This document shows, piece after piece, positions 34,782 to 47,900 of a DNA stretch of 64,000 nucleotides. The DNA is taken from positions 34,778,590 to 34,842,589 of the forward strand of contig NC_081543.1 in NCBI RefSeq assembly GCF_901000735.1, written 5' to 3'. The notes under the pieces are model-generated. The model was not told the DNA's origin. It ran no database searches and saw nothing but the letters and a program-made list of their open reading frames with translations. A program made the translations under genes and the position numbers. Positions within the stretch are counted from its first letter, which is position 1. Every line of letters begins with the position of its first letter. The stretch comes from Corylus avellana (taxonomy: Eukaryota > Streptophyta > Magnoliopsida > Fagales > Betulaceae).

Positions 34782-37700
34782 TTATATTCGAACCGGCAAC
34801 CCAAAATTTTGGAAAGTTCTAATTTCCCCTCGACGGCCAGCAGTTACAATCACCAGACCCCAGGCTGGCATGTTTTGGTTTACACCATTGGAGAGATCCA
34901 GACTTAAACTAGGGCTGCTCCTGTTCCTGGTAGGTAGAAGAAGTTTTTCCTCTGGCCATGTTGCTGATATTCTATCAAAAAAATAACCATTTGATGCACT
35001 AGATATGGTTCCATGAAGAGGGCTATTTGAGCAACCGGATGCAGATTGTGAACTGCCGTTAATCTCCTCCACCGGTGTAGGAGGATGATTGGCTGTGGAG
35101 ACCTCATCAAGACTCTTGTCAAGCCCGTTCTGTTCCTCGCAGTACGCATCTTGTAATCCCCAAGAGTCACCCAAGCCGGGCCAGGGGATAGCCGCCGTTA
35201 CATCTTGGCAATGGAAAAGTTCATAAGAGTGTGTTACAGATACACCTTTGGTTCTACTAGGCCGGGAATTAGCTTCATGTTTCCACACATACACATTAGA
35301 ATCCTCACTGGCAGAGACAACATATTTTCCATTTGCTGTGAGAGAGGCTGATATTTGGCTGTTTGTGTTACGAAACCCTGTCACAGAATCGACACCAACT
35401 TAAGCTGTGAAAATTATTCAAGTTTGAAATTGCACATGCCAATGTGGTAGAAGATATTGTTCGCAAGTAAACTCCCGGAATGCATACATAAATACACACA
35501 TAAAAAAGGAAGAAGAAGAAGATATCTTGGTCACAGGCATCCAGCAGAAACAGAGATGCCCCCAACAAACTACTTTTAATGAAGCACACAATGCCACTCA
35601 ATCATTTTGCCGTAGATAAAAATAAACTTTTTCACACAACTTCTGTCCCTGTTTGTAGCACTCACAACTTCAATTTTCATACAATTACAATGGAAATTTT
35701 AATTATGCACATTTGTTCAATGATTGAAAACAGAAAATAAGCTTGCAGCACTCAGTTTCCAACTATTTCTCATCTAAACATTGTACCCTATCTTATTGCA
35801 ATTAAATAACCGATTTCGAACCCTATCTCTGCCATTCACCTCTTATTGCAATTAAATATTTTTCATGTCGGGTCTCACCTATTAAGTGGTAGTTTGAACC
35901 TACACATGTTAGAATATAAATTAAATAATTAAATTTCTTTTTCTATTAGCTTACACTTTTGGGACAAGTGATGATTTAATAAACCTCCCTATTATTATTA
36001 TTATTTTAAATCAAAAAAGTGAAAATTATGATGACCCACGTAGGCCAACCTAAGACATTTTATTTATTTATTTTTGAATTCTTTTTTTTTTTAAAAAAAA
36101 GAAAGGGGTTATTTTGGACATTTTAACAAAAGATGGGTAAAATTAAAAGGAACTGAAACATGGGATACCAACATTGCAAATTTTTAAACTTTGATATTAT
36201 GATTACAAAACTGCTTCTTCAGGGGGTGTAACCATGTAAGTAAAATATAACCTAAAATTTAAGGCACGGTTTACAATATACATTAGGAATAAATGAAAAC
36301 GATGTGCATGAAAGTGGAGCAGTGCCACATAACATTGGAATACCCCAACTCGGTGCCCAATCACCCCAGTTTTCAATCATGATATAAGATCAATCTAATA
36401 AGGTACTCGTGAACATCTAATCTAGTCAGGATCTGAAAATTGCCTTTGAACCCATGGAGACATCTCTCATTAGGCAGCTACCTTCAAATACTTTTAGTAA
36501 GGAGAAAACTGTTTCAAGTTGTCAAATGACAGTACAAATACTTAAAAAGCCCTTTTTCTATGTAATGACAGAAGTTTCGAGGATTGGGAGGTTGTTAGAG
36601 AATATTCTATTTTTTATTTTTCAATACTTTGTATTTGTGGACATATGTTTATGCGTCTCCTCTGACGTTTAGTTATAGTGATTTTCTTGTTCTTTTTGCT
36701 AATTCTAATTAAGGTTAAGGTTATATATACATATACTTCCTGTATATTTAGGGGCCCCTTACGCTTTTAATAATATTTGTTGATTGCTTATTAAGAAAAT
36801 AAAAAACAAAAACTTAGAAAGCCCTTTTCACAGTGTTTATAGGTTAGGTAGCAAAATAGACTAGAAATTGGGATCTAAGAAATCAAAGACCATATTTAAG
36901 AGAGAGCAAAACACAACGATGGACAACCACAACCACATGCAGTCAGAAGTTTCACCCAATGGCAAAATACTTAGAGCAAACGCTAGAAAAATCTTTACTG
37001 GTCAGTAAATGAAAAATTAACACATGAACTTTTTATGGTGAAAATTTTCAATTCAGATACCTTCTGACCTAAAGTTCCTAGATACGTGATTTCACTAAGA
37101 TGGTACAAAATAGGTCGAAAAGATACACAGATTATATAACTCAAGTAGGTAGGATTCAATATAAGACAATCCTCTCTGAGAATCACCAAGTCAATCACAA
37201 CCAAGCTACACCATATTTCCAAAGGTCAAAGCTTTAGCATATTTAATTAAAAAGGCAACCATAAAGATTCACAACAGGTTATCATGGTCCACAGTGGTGT
37301 TTTACCAAAACGGTTAACAATATGTTATTGTTGTTTAAAACTACTGAATTAACCATGATCCTTCCTAGAGATCAAATTGTCACAATCTTTTGAGTCACGA
37401 ATCAGAAATATACTAGACTTAATCTAAGAGTTAGCCTTAAAGAGTTAGGGGCTATCAAGTTCAAAGCAATGTTTTTACCACTGTTTGCATTATGAAAATA
37501 CCATTTAAGAACTTCGGGAACTAAAGAATCATATGCATCAACTTTTGGCAGTAGCATCATATCGATCACCAAATCAGGTTTAAGACAAAAAGTTCATGTA
37601 TCAAGCACTTTCATATAGCTAAAATAAAAATAATAATAATGAAGAAATCATTTGATATATTTAATTCTTACCTTTGAACTTGTGAACCAGATCAATACCA

Positions 37701-38125
37701 TCAACAACTCGAATTCGTGAATCTGCAGAAGTGATGAGAACTTCTGATGAACTTCCTGGAGCAAACTGTTCATTTAAATTTTAAACTGATCAGCAACTAA
37801 AAGGATCATGCAAACTTGTTGCTCAAAGTAAACATAAAAACAAGCTTTGCAAGGGGAAAACTGAGTTGAATAAAGAAACAGTAAAGGAAATAAATCACCC
37901 ATGCTCTTCATAGCTGAATGCATAAAAATCTCATAACATGATGGAGAATCGCCAAATTACCTGGAAACCAGTGATTTTCTTGTGATGAGATTTCTTCTTC
38001 TTATTCTGCAGATTGATCTGATTTTTTTGTTGTAATTTATTTTCTGAAAGTATGAATAGATATAGTTATTAATAGTTAATACGCAAAAACCTCGACTGAT
38101 CCAGGCACACACATCACACACAAAA

Positions 38126-38162
<37 letters not shown>

Positions 38163-41100
38163 CTCTATAAACTCGTACCAGACGTATTGTACAAACGGCA
38201 ACTCCCCCTGTGTGAACCAACTAGTGCACCCTTCAGAAACCAACAAATCACCAAAGTTCCTGAGCTTATCGAACAATTTTATCTTATATAAATTGGACTT
38301 TTGTCTGCTACAGAAAGACTAAGCAAATTATCTACAACCAACCTGACCATCTGGTGTATAGCAAGCAGCAGTGACCATCTCACGTACATCATTCCAATCA
38401 ACAACTTGACGATCGGGAATGCTCCATATCCGAACCTTAGTATCCAGAGATCCACTGATGAAGAATCTATCATCAGTAGGATTAAACTGGATGCAAGTCA
38501 CTGTTTCAAGGCAGATCCAAGAAATGAAGTGTAATTAGCAATACAAACTAGTTCACTGAAAATGAGGAAAAAAAAACTTTATTTCAGATAGAGGAAAACC
38601 CACACTTAAAAAGAAATCAGAAAGTCATACTTTCAACTAAATTAGATTTTATTTATTGAACAGTAAAGCACTACTTTCTTTATAAACCCAAAAGCAAAAC
38701 TAGGTAGTTCCATGCTTCAGATGATATTAGCAAGCCCTTCACTTTGTAAAGGAGTATCCATATCAATAGTGTAGCATTCAACAGGTAGTAAATGAGACAC
38801 TGAACAAGGAATTTAAGTGCAAAAGGAGAGCGGGACATATTGACTTACCATAATCACTGTGCGAAAAAACTTTCAAACAAGACTTGCTAGACAGGTGCCA
38901 CAGCCGCACTGTTTTGTCCATTGAAGATGAGAGCAAGTGCTGAAAAAAAAGGCACATATTTGTTAAGTCCTATCTTTGGCTCAAAATCCTACTAGAGATT
39001 TAATTACTTATCTTAAAGGCACATATCCAACTTTATTGAGAGTCCAATACTTAATTATTCAAGAAAACCTCCCTTGAGATTTTTGTACCTCAGCATCTAT
39101 TACCTCTCACATCAAAGTTTAGCCACACTAGGAGGTTAAAATCTGTGCAACCAGGGCACTTCACTCTAGCAGCCTAGGTACATGCATGTTAACAGGACAT
39201 TACCTGGGATAGGGTATGGCTACCAAACACCTCAAAATGGTGATCATTGGAAAACACGAAAAATACTTAGAAGTCTACTTGCACCCAACAATCATTCCCA
39301 AGTCCATAACATCAGCAAAACTAACCATATATCTGACAATTAAATACTAACTATAATTTAAACAAAGCAGGCAAAAATGAAACTTTAAAGTACTTTCAAA
39401 ATTTAAGGCAAGTGATAACCTATTGGAAATGAACTAAAGTTCTTAACAAAATCATGGAAAAAGAAAATTTCAATGAAGGACAAGAGGAAATTAAGAAAAG
39501 AGACAATAGTGCTGTGTCAAAGGACACATTATCACCCTGCACATGGTCTCTATGATTAAAAGAGGCTAAACAATTAATCTTTGTATGCTTTATTAACTCA
39601 AAAAGTAAATATACTAACACAAAATCAAGATAATATGACACTTGACCAATAATACAATTATCCCCATGAAGTTCCATTTCCAGAAAGCAGGCAAATCACA
39701 AGCAGGACAAAACTATCTTCCACACTGCAGCATTTTGAAGACTACCAAATTGCCCTCTAGCAAGCGAAAAAGTCTACCACTCGTCTAAGCATAACCCAAG
39801 TTAACCTACACAACTAAAAATAGTATTCCATAAAGCACTAGCAATCTCACAATGAAGTAAAAGTTGATCCACTAACTCCCAACTCTTATTACACATATAA
39901 CACCAATCAACCACAATAACATGCTGCTTTCTTAGGCTATCCATGATGAGGATCTTCCCTAAAGTAGCCGACCAAGCAAAGAACGATGCTCTCATGGGAA
40001 CCCTATGCCGCCAAATACTCCTCCAAGGGAAAGGAGTACTATAACGCGGAACAAGAACATTGTAGAATGACCTAACATTGAACAAACATCTCTTAGAAGG
40101 TGCCGAGTAAAGCTTGTGTTCACAAGATTCATCCTTCACCCTGTTCTTACAAGGAGAGGAGGTGTATTTGAACTAGAAATTAAAAAAGTATTCAGTATAC
40201 ATTCTGAACTAAATGATGCAATAGTAGAATAGAAGTTTTCTGTTCTACTTAGGTGGAGCAATCCGAACTCTCAACAGATATCAAATCTGATAAAAAGAAG
40301 ATGAGTATATGTCCAACAACCATATTCTTTTTAGTCTAATAACCAACTGCTTCCACTAAAATACAAACTCTTTCAAACTATCTTCAGAAACAATATACTC
40401 CTTTGAAGTGACTTCGCCTAAAAAGTGAAAATATTTGACATGCTTTAATTGTTTATCTTATTGCAAAAAACAGTTTTGTCATTGCATTCATGTTATAATT
40501 TTCATGAATCCTACACAATTAACTGGTTAATAAATTACAAAATGATATCTTTAATCTACTAATCTTTACCCGCTAACTACAAGTATAATTCCCCTGGAAT
40601 ACCACTACTTCCCAAGAGATTAAACCAGTGACCTGACTTCTATAGTGGGATTACAATATTGATTTTTTTTTTTTTTTGATAAGTAATAAACCAATCTAAT
40701 TATTTCTGTAACTTTCTAGTTAAATAATCAGTGTAAACTCACCACTACAATTTTGTGATATGATATTTGGACCTATTTTATGTAAATAAAAGATCGAGCT
40801 CATCAAACATCAATGTATTGCAGCTTCACTGGTCGGTAAACAAAATCATACCTAAGAAAACATTGAAATAGAAACTAACCTGAGACTTGGACCATGACAG
40901 ATCGAGCACATCATCAAGGTGTCCTTGAAATGAACAGATGGATTTTTCTGAAATGGAAAACACAGTCTCTGGCACCACGACATTATCCAAGCTCAATGAT
41001 TTTCGGCTTACAGATGACCTCCCCCTTCTCTTCTTTTCTAGATGATTGTCCATACTTGGAGACCAGGAAGTTGGTTCTGGCGACCCATTGGCAATAAACA

Positions 41101-42523
41101 ACAAATTCAAATTCACATCATCTGCTTTCTCCATCAACAGATCCCCCTTCCTCTCAGACTCCACAACCTGCCAAACATGAATAACACGATCTTCACCAGC
41201 ACTAGCAAGATACTTCCCATCCAAACTAAACTTAATGCTCCATATAGATCCATTATGGGCCTGTATCTCTTGGCTCTTGTAGAGCGCGGTGAGCTCTTTA
41301 CATGATTTCCCATACTGCCTAACCCTCACTCTTTCTGGCCCATGAAACGAAACATCCTGGCTATCATCCGTCGCAGAGCTCGACCTTCTCCCACCCTTCT
41401 CCGATGAGGTATCCCTCTCGTCACTGCTCCGTCTCTCCTTATGACCTGTCACCGAGCTCGCCACATTCCTTATACTCTTTAACCAACTCCCCTTCTTCTT
41501 CATCTTCATCCCGCTTCCACCAACCCCATTCGCATTCGAATCCAAGTTATCCTTATTCCCATCCTCCACGTTCTGCCGCCGCATCAATTCTTGAACAATC
41601 GGCGAGTGCCCAACACTCATCTCAAACTCCTCCATGGTCAACTGCTTCCCAGTCTCCACTTCCTTAAGTTTGTTCCACATCCCATCTTCCCTAATCTCAT
41701 TCACCACAAACTCCTTCCCATTGTCGAGGTTCTTAATCAAGCAAACTTTCTCACTTTCCTTCCCAACCCCATTACAATCCAAACCCGCCTCAACCTCCCC
41801 ACCACCACCTACATTACTATCAAGATTAGCATTCGAATCGCCACGAATCTCATCTGCCTTTTTGGAACTACTCTTCCCAATGGGCGGCTTATTCGGCGAA
41901 GCGGCAGCACTAGCAACCGGAGATTTTGATCCTCCATTGCTATTACCGCTCCGCGACTTAACAAGAACTTGATTGCCAAGACAACTGCTATTACTATCAT
42001 TATTATTTACAAGAGAAACCGAAGAAGAATGAATTGAAAGAATTGGAGGAGAACAAACAGAGGACGTAGAGGGTAAAACATCACATTGACGATCATTCCC
42101 GTCTGATTTCGATCGGACGATGGTGGAGGCGGCGGGGAGATTGGTCAGGCGATCGGACGACGCCGATCGGGCGAAGTCACCGCCGAATCCGAAATCCCGG
42201 GTGGTGGGCCTGGCTCGGGACAAGGAGGGGTCGTTGCTGAGGCCCAACTGGCTGAGGAGGCGGGAGCGTCGCTCGGAGACGGAGGAGGGCTCGGAGATCC
42301 AAACGTCGTACTTGTTGGAGGAAGAGACGGCCGTCGGGAATTTGGGGACCGACCCATAATTGGGGGAGGCACAGGAAACGGCGTCGTTGTCGTCGTTGTC
42401 GGAGTTGGAATTGGAGCAGGAGCAAGAGGAGGAGACGATGCGGTCGAGGGACTCGTAGAAGCAGTCGTGGTCTTCGTCGGTGTTGTTATTGTTGTTATTG
42501 TCGTCGTCGTCGGCTTTGCTCAT
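34782..42523 (-). CDS. WD40-repeat protein, WDR44-like
   Basis: Seven exons, 40880-42523, 38849-38939, 38343-38500, 38179-38230, 37961-38043, 37672-37765 and 34782-35377, give 905 aa. The first 420 residues are Ser/Asn/Asp-rich and look disordered, with an acidic start ([10 protein letters not shown]) and a conserved [18 protein letters not shown] basic block. WD repeats begin near residue 422 ([20 protein letters not shown], then EDRVIHVW) and continue with [40 protein letters not shown] and [12 protein letters not shown]. Gly-Ser-His-Arg-Gly-Ser-Cys-Arg is the family's fifth blade. Animal WDR44 binds Rab11 in recycling endosomes. The plant members lack an assigned function, so only a scaffold role is inferred. 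Introns 1 and 6 carry LINE remnants. The gene has a GA-rich 5' leader region. Confidence 0.93.
36557..36812 (+). mobile_element. Short LINE 3' end in WD40 intron 6, antisense to the gene
   Basis: About 250 bp is homologous to the 3' end of the LINE at 25124-26061 (compare TTTGTATTTGTGGACATATG and the TTACGCTTTTAATAA end). It is flanked by CTTAAAAAGCCCTTTT (36541-36556) and CTTAGAAAGCCCTTTT (36813-36828), a 16-bp target duplication with one mismatch. Confidence 0.8.
38128..38160. repeat. (AG)n microsatellite in WD40 intron 4
   Basis: A pure AG run about 20 bp from the exon 4 donor. On the gene strand it is a CT tract just after the splice donor. Confidence 0.9.
39795..40145 (-). mobile_element. 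LINE fragment with zinc-binding domain in WD40 intron 1
   Basis: The minus-strand frame reads [36 protein letters not shown] and [17 protein letters not shown], a zf-RVT domain like that at 25124-26061. It is in the same orientation as the host gene. Ends are not resolved. Confidence 0.75.
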
Positions 42524-43046
42524 CGTTTAGCGCTAATATACCTCGCGGGCATTTCCCATTTCAATGGAGAAATGCCCGGGGGATGAATTGGATCCGAATG
42601 GCCGACTCTTATCTCTGTCCGCGTGTGAAACGGCGGCGTTTTGGGTTCGATCTGTTGGATTCTTGGGGAATTCGGCGGGATCGGACAAGGAAAGTTGTGG
42701 GTTTTGGGGTTGGAACGCAGATCCAATGTGAGAGAGAGAAAGAGAAAGAGAGAGAGAGAGAGTTGTTGAGGGAACGAAGTCCTATGCTGTGGGGAGTTGG
42801 GGTTCGGGCAATGTTTTTGTTTCGTACTCACAGAGAGAGATAGAGAGAGAGACTGCGAGAGAGAAGAGAGACTTCTTTCCTCAATGGGAAATTGTGAGAA
42901 ACGGAAATGCAAATGGAAATGGGGATTATAGAGGTTTTAATGGAAAATTTAAAAAATAATGAAATTCTTTTGGGTTTTCATGGATGGGTACACCGTTTGG
43001 CCTTTAAACTATTATTTATTTCCATTTTTGGTTTTTCTAATAATTT

Positions 43047-43053
<7 letters not shown>

Positions 43054-43082
<29 letters not shown>
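43054..43082. repeat. (TA)n microsatellite
   Basis: A pure TA run upstream of the WD40 gene. Confidence 0.9.
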
Positions 43083-43087
<5 letters not shown>

Positions 43088-43315
43088 TATGTGGTTGATA
43101 TAATCTTCAATTTTACCAAAAAAGCAGGGTACTATTAACTATACCCCATTTTCCTTTTGGTGAAGGCCACTGGCAATTGATGAGGATAGCCATTCATTTC
43201 AATTTTCCAAAATAATGGAGAAGAACATCTAACCTAAATATCAAATTCACTCCCCCTAAGCAATTACAAACTTGTTTCTATGAGGCAAATTAAAAATTCA
43301 CTTCAAAAGTTTCTA

Positions 43316-43380
43316 AGAGGTAGCTCAATCGGCTGGGATCACGCTTAATGAAGTGAAGAACACTAGTTCGAATCCCCCCT
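43316..43380 (+). repeat. tRNA-derived SINE, second copy
   Basis: TAGCTCAATCGGCTGG followed by ACTAGTTCGAATCC, the same A/B-box arrangement as at 565-654. No clear tail is present. Confidence 0.6.
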
Positions 43381-44394
43381 TATTTGGACGTATTTTTTGT
43401 ATTGTAATTTTCGTTTCCGGTCGATTGTTAGAGTCCTTGAGAAGCCAATTCCTTTTTTGGAAAATTTTGTCTTAAATATTTTTCTGTATTATTAGAAAAG
43501 AAAAACCCAACCCCTAACAAAAAAAACAAAATCTACCCTTTACTCGAAAGTTTTCAATTATGACAAATTGATGAAGAGAACCACTAGCAAAGATGGTGCA
43601 TGGTATTGTTGGCACTTGCACCAACTTTTTGTGCTAACCATAACTTAAACCAATAATTAGCCTCATTGATAGCTATAAACATGAATTTTGCTTCACTAAT
43701 AATGAAATCTATTGAAAATATTTTTAGGGCCCAATGAAAGCGGTACCAATTACTAAAAAAGTAATATTATTTAGTAAATTATTATATGATTATCATATAT
43801 CTTAACGAACTGAATACGAAAATTAACTCTTAGATAAACACTTGTAAGAAAAAATAATTAATTTTCACTATCATATAATTCTAATTTTATAACAGTTTAC
43901 TGAATATTATTACTCAATTCTAAACCATTTTGGCTCTAGTAAGTTTGGTGATGCTATTTGGCTCCGTTTGGTGATTTTTATTTTTTATTTTCTTTTACTT
44001 TCTATTTTAATTATTAGTCAAGATATTAATAAACAATTTTTTCATAAAACACTAAAAAAGAAACTCAAAATTCTTTTAACCGCATTAATTAGAAAAATAA
44101 AAATAAAAAAGTACGAAAGTGGTAGGAACATTATTACCATTTTATTGGATAGACCAACTAAGCTTAGCAATCAATACTCTAGATACGGCGTACATTCTTC
44201 TTAGCCCTAGACCATCAAGCTAACCAATTAATGCTCTATTTCTCCTCCTATGTTAATTTTTTAATCATAAAGTAATTATAGGCCATATAATGTGAAGATA
44301 ACCTTTTTAATTCTACATCCATTCTGTCTCAAACTAAACCTAAGACCCCCTTCAACTCACAAGAGGAAGAGAGGTAGGTAGCATTTGATTATCA

Positions 44395-44660
44395 CGAATA
44401 GTATACAGTTATAAAATTACCTCGGTCAATTATAATTCGAATTATTTAATTAAATGGGTTAAATTTTTCAATCATAATTCACTAATTTCGTATTAGATTT
44501 GATGGTCATGTAAGCCTTAACGTTGCATGTCGAATTTGGGGCGTGTCGATGCATGAATATAAGATTATATAAGTCAACCATAATCAAACTCACTCAATTA
44601 AAACGAATTAGACCCATTAATCATAATCCTAATAATTTCGTGTTAGATTCATGTTAAGAG
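44395..44660. repeat. Dispersed repeat, 'AATTAAACGGGTCA' family
   Basis: Two adjacent partial units with TTAATTAAATGG and ATTTCGTRTTAGATT motifs, related to 30970-31240. Confidence 0.4.
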
Positions 44661-44761
44661 AATATAACTTACATCATTGCACTTAAGCACATAAAATATA
44701 AATCGGGGGTGCTACATTAATAATATGGCACGTGTGCACATGACACAAACCAAAGCCGTAT

Positions 44762-44933
44762 GGCTTACATGCTGTTATTTTAATAACAGCATATATGCTG
44801 TAATTGAATTAACGGTTAAGATTGAATTTTAAAGTTGACTTACTTTTAGAAGCATTTAATAAGAAAGAGAAAATGAAATTTTTTTTTGAAAAATTCAATC
44901 TTAACCGTTGATTAAACTACAGCATGTAAGCCA
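44762..44933. mobile_element. Short foldback MITE
   Basis: GGCTTACATGCTGT at the left end is exactly complemented by ACAGCATGTAAGCC at the right. Inner arms AACGGTTAAGATTGAATTTT and its complement extend the hairpin. At 172 bp it has no coding capacity. Confidence 0.75.
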
Positions 44934-47900
44934 AATCCGTATATAAGGTAACAATATGGTCACGTAGATCATGGAAGTAATAAATGAAGGGATTTAATTT
45001 AGGTGCCGTAAAAAAACTACGACTTAAATTTTTTTAAACTAGCTAGATTTAATTTACCGTGCCTAATTAAAATCCTAAAAGAAGTATGGGAGGGCAACCA
45101 AAATTACCATTCGAGACATACCCTGCAGTGTTGGGTTTGAAGGAGAAGGAGATCTGATCTGGGCTACATGCCCTATGCCAGCGGGGTAAAAACAAACTAA
45201 GTGTTGCCACCTACTTTCTGTTCTCCCTAGGCTGTCCAGCCCATTACTGTTTAATTGAAGGTGACACCCCCAAAGCTTTGTTTTAACTCCTTTCGGGACC
45301 ATTCCCTTTTTTTATTGGCTGTGACTCGCTATGTGGGTGGACGTTGTACTTCCACCAATGTAATCAGATGGTTGGTGTGATTTGTGAATCATTTGGTCCA
45401 AATCTAAAGAAATAGATGAATGCCATCAAATATTTAAATATAATATATTTATTTACAAAGTGACGTGGCACTCATGATTGAGTGCCACATCACATAGTTT
45501 TTTTTATTTTTTTTATAAAAATTTGTATTAGCATTTCTCAATATGGTGACCCTAGGGCCTAGACTATCACATTATCTTTGATTTTGTGTTGGAACTTGGA
45601 AGATATGTAACTTAATTAGAGAAATAAAGCTAGGAGGAGGGAAGCTCTTTCTCTTTTTTCTTTTTTCTTTTTTTTTTAATAATATAGTGGTGAGTTTGTT
45701 GATGCTAAGATTCTGCAGCAGTTTTTGTTTATCTTTCTCTAAATTTGTTTTTAACAGCAATTTATGGGGTGAATTTTTATTTTATTTTTTTAGTTTTGAT
45801 TTCATTTAGTCGTTTTTTAATATTTTGTTTACACGAAACCTTAAGAGTAATGATCTTAGATCTCCGGTATATCTTTTTATTTTCTCTCTAGTTTTTTTTG
45901 AGAATAAATCATTAACCAATGACGGATGAATCATCAGGAAAATGGAAGAATTATCACTAATAGTAGAGACAGTGAAAGGAATTGTGTTTAGGAATGCACG
46001 AGATGGAAAAGCCACAAAATCACTTTCTAGTTGAGAAAGTTGCAATGGACCCAACAACGGCCAAAGACGTGATTTGCCGGAATATGTTGCTGATTTGGAA
46101 ACTGATTATGACAGTGACATTCAAAGAATTAAACAAAGAATATATCAAATTTTGATGGAAGAAATTTCTCATTATATATATTGTTTTGTTAGAGCAATAT
46201 GCTCTATTTTTATAAAATGAATAAAAAAGAAGCATTGTTATTATTATTATTATTTTGAAAGATAAAGCATATAGCGTTAGAATATTAATTAAATAATTAA
46301 AATTAATTTAATTTAATTTAATTTAATTTATTTACTTTAAATAAATAATGATTTGAGCTGATATTAAAATAGATAAAAGAACTTACCAATCATTATTCAC
46401 TTGCCCAAAAAAAAAACAAAAGAAAAGAAAGAACGCGAGGAGAAACAAAGCCAAAGACGACATCGTTTTCATTTCTAAGTTTGCCGATCACCATTCACCT
46501 TCAAGCACGTGTTGCTCGGCAGTATTCGTAGTTTGTTAAAACTTAGCTACAAACAAAATAGTAATATAAGGGTTAAGTGGTATTTTTGTTCCCATTGCTT
46601 TGAGATGCCGGGTGAGGGTTACAGGCGTCCAATTCCCATTAGGCCCGTTTGGTAAATGATTTTGGTTTAATACTATTCACATGCGACCAATCCTCTCACA
46701 AGGATCGAATAAAATTTGGCTTTATCGCGAGTGTGGCTCCAAAAAATTGTTTGCACCTTAAAAGATTCGAGCCTTAAACTCAATAAAAAAAAGGCCATCA
46801 AGTCCAAAACCTTTATCACTTTAGCCAACCCATTGGGTGAATGACTAACTTTGTATACCTTAGTAGGCAAGCTTTATATTTAATATTTAATTAGTTGGGT
46901 GTTTAATTTATTATTAAGCTAAACACACTTGCTTATGTAATGACACACTCCAGCTTAAAAGACTTGGAAAAATGCATTACAACCCATTCTTGCACAATAA
47001 GTTTGTGGAGCTTAAATATAATCAAAGAACATGAAGAATTTAGAAAGAAGAGGGACGGTGGAGGCGGTGGGTGTGGGGGGCAAGACCACCTCAGATAAGA
47101 GATTGGACCAGCTAAAATGTGCTCCTCAAAATGTTTGAGACGCAAACTTCGGTTCGGTTTTGTAGTATTAGTTTTTTTTAATTTTTTTTTTAATGTTTTA
47201 ATGTGATATAAATATGAACATAGTGTTTTAATTTTTGTGATAAGTAATGTTATTTTTCATACTCATTTTACATCGGCTGATGTAACATGTTTTAAGTGAC
47301 TTCCTATGTCAGACACTTAAAAAAATAATAAAGTCACTTAAAACACGTTATATCAATCGATGTGAATGGGTATAGAGAATAACTGTACTCTTTTGTGATT
47401 TGTCTTTGTGGAGCGGAGTTGAGAGAGGGGAATAGAAATTTAGGAATTGGATTGAACTTTGGAAATAGTTTTTGGTACAAAAGATATTTCAAAAAAACAA
47501 AAAAATCGTTTTTTTAGTAGAAAAAGGCATTAACTAAACAATTTAGTCATCCTAACTAAAGCAAAGGTCTTGTGCCTTTGTCTTATATTTTGTGCGCACA
47601 TGAAGCAAGTTGAAGGTATCAACCATCAGTCCTTGTCAAGCAAAGGTCTTTTGCTTTTGTCATTGTCGGACAAAGACAAAACTTGCATTCTCAGTGTACG
47701 TGGACAAGACATAAATCAAAGCTCATTACTCATATGACTGATGAATCTCATAATAATTAAGGAAAGAGAGATAGATACAAATATTAAGATAGTTCAGCCT
47801 ATAATCTATATCCACACGTTAAAATCTTATAAGCTAATTTTTTCTTATGTTTGATTTGAGTATAATGCTCTATTTATAGAGATTTACACGATACAAACTA

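Noticed and set aside
40662..40690. Poly(T) plus GATAAGTAA as a separate LINE insertion
   Set aside because: It resembles the 3' tail of these LINEs in minus orientation, but only about 28 bp is recognisable, too little to call an element.
41404..42372. Several 75-112-aa frames on both strands over WD40 exon 1
   Set aside because: They are shadows of the low-complexity, GC-richer coding exon; the main frame encodes the conserved protein.
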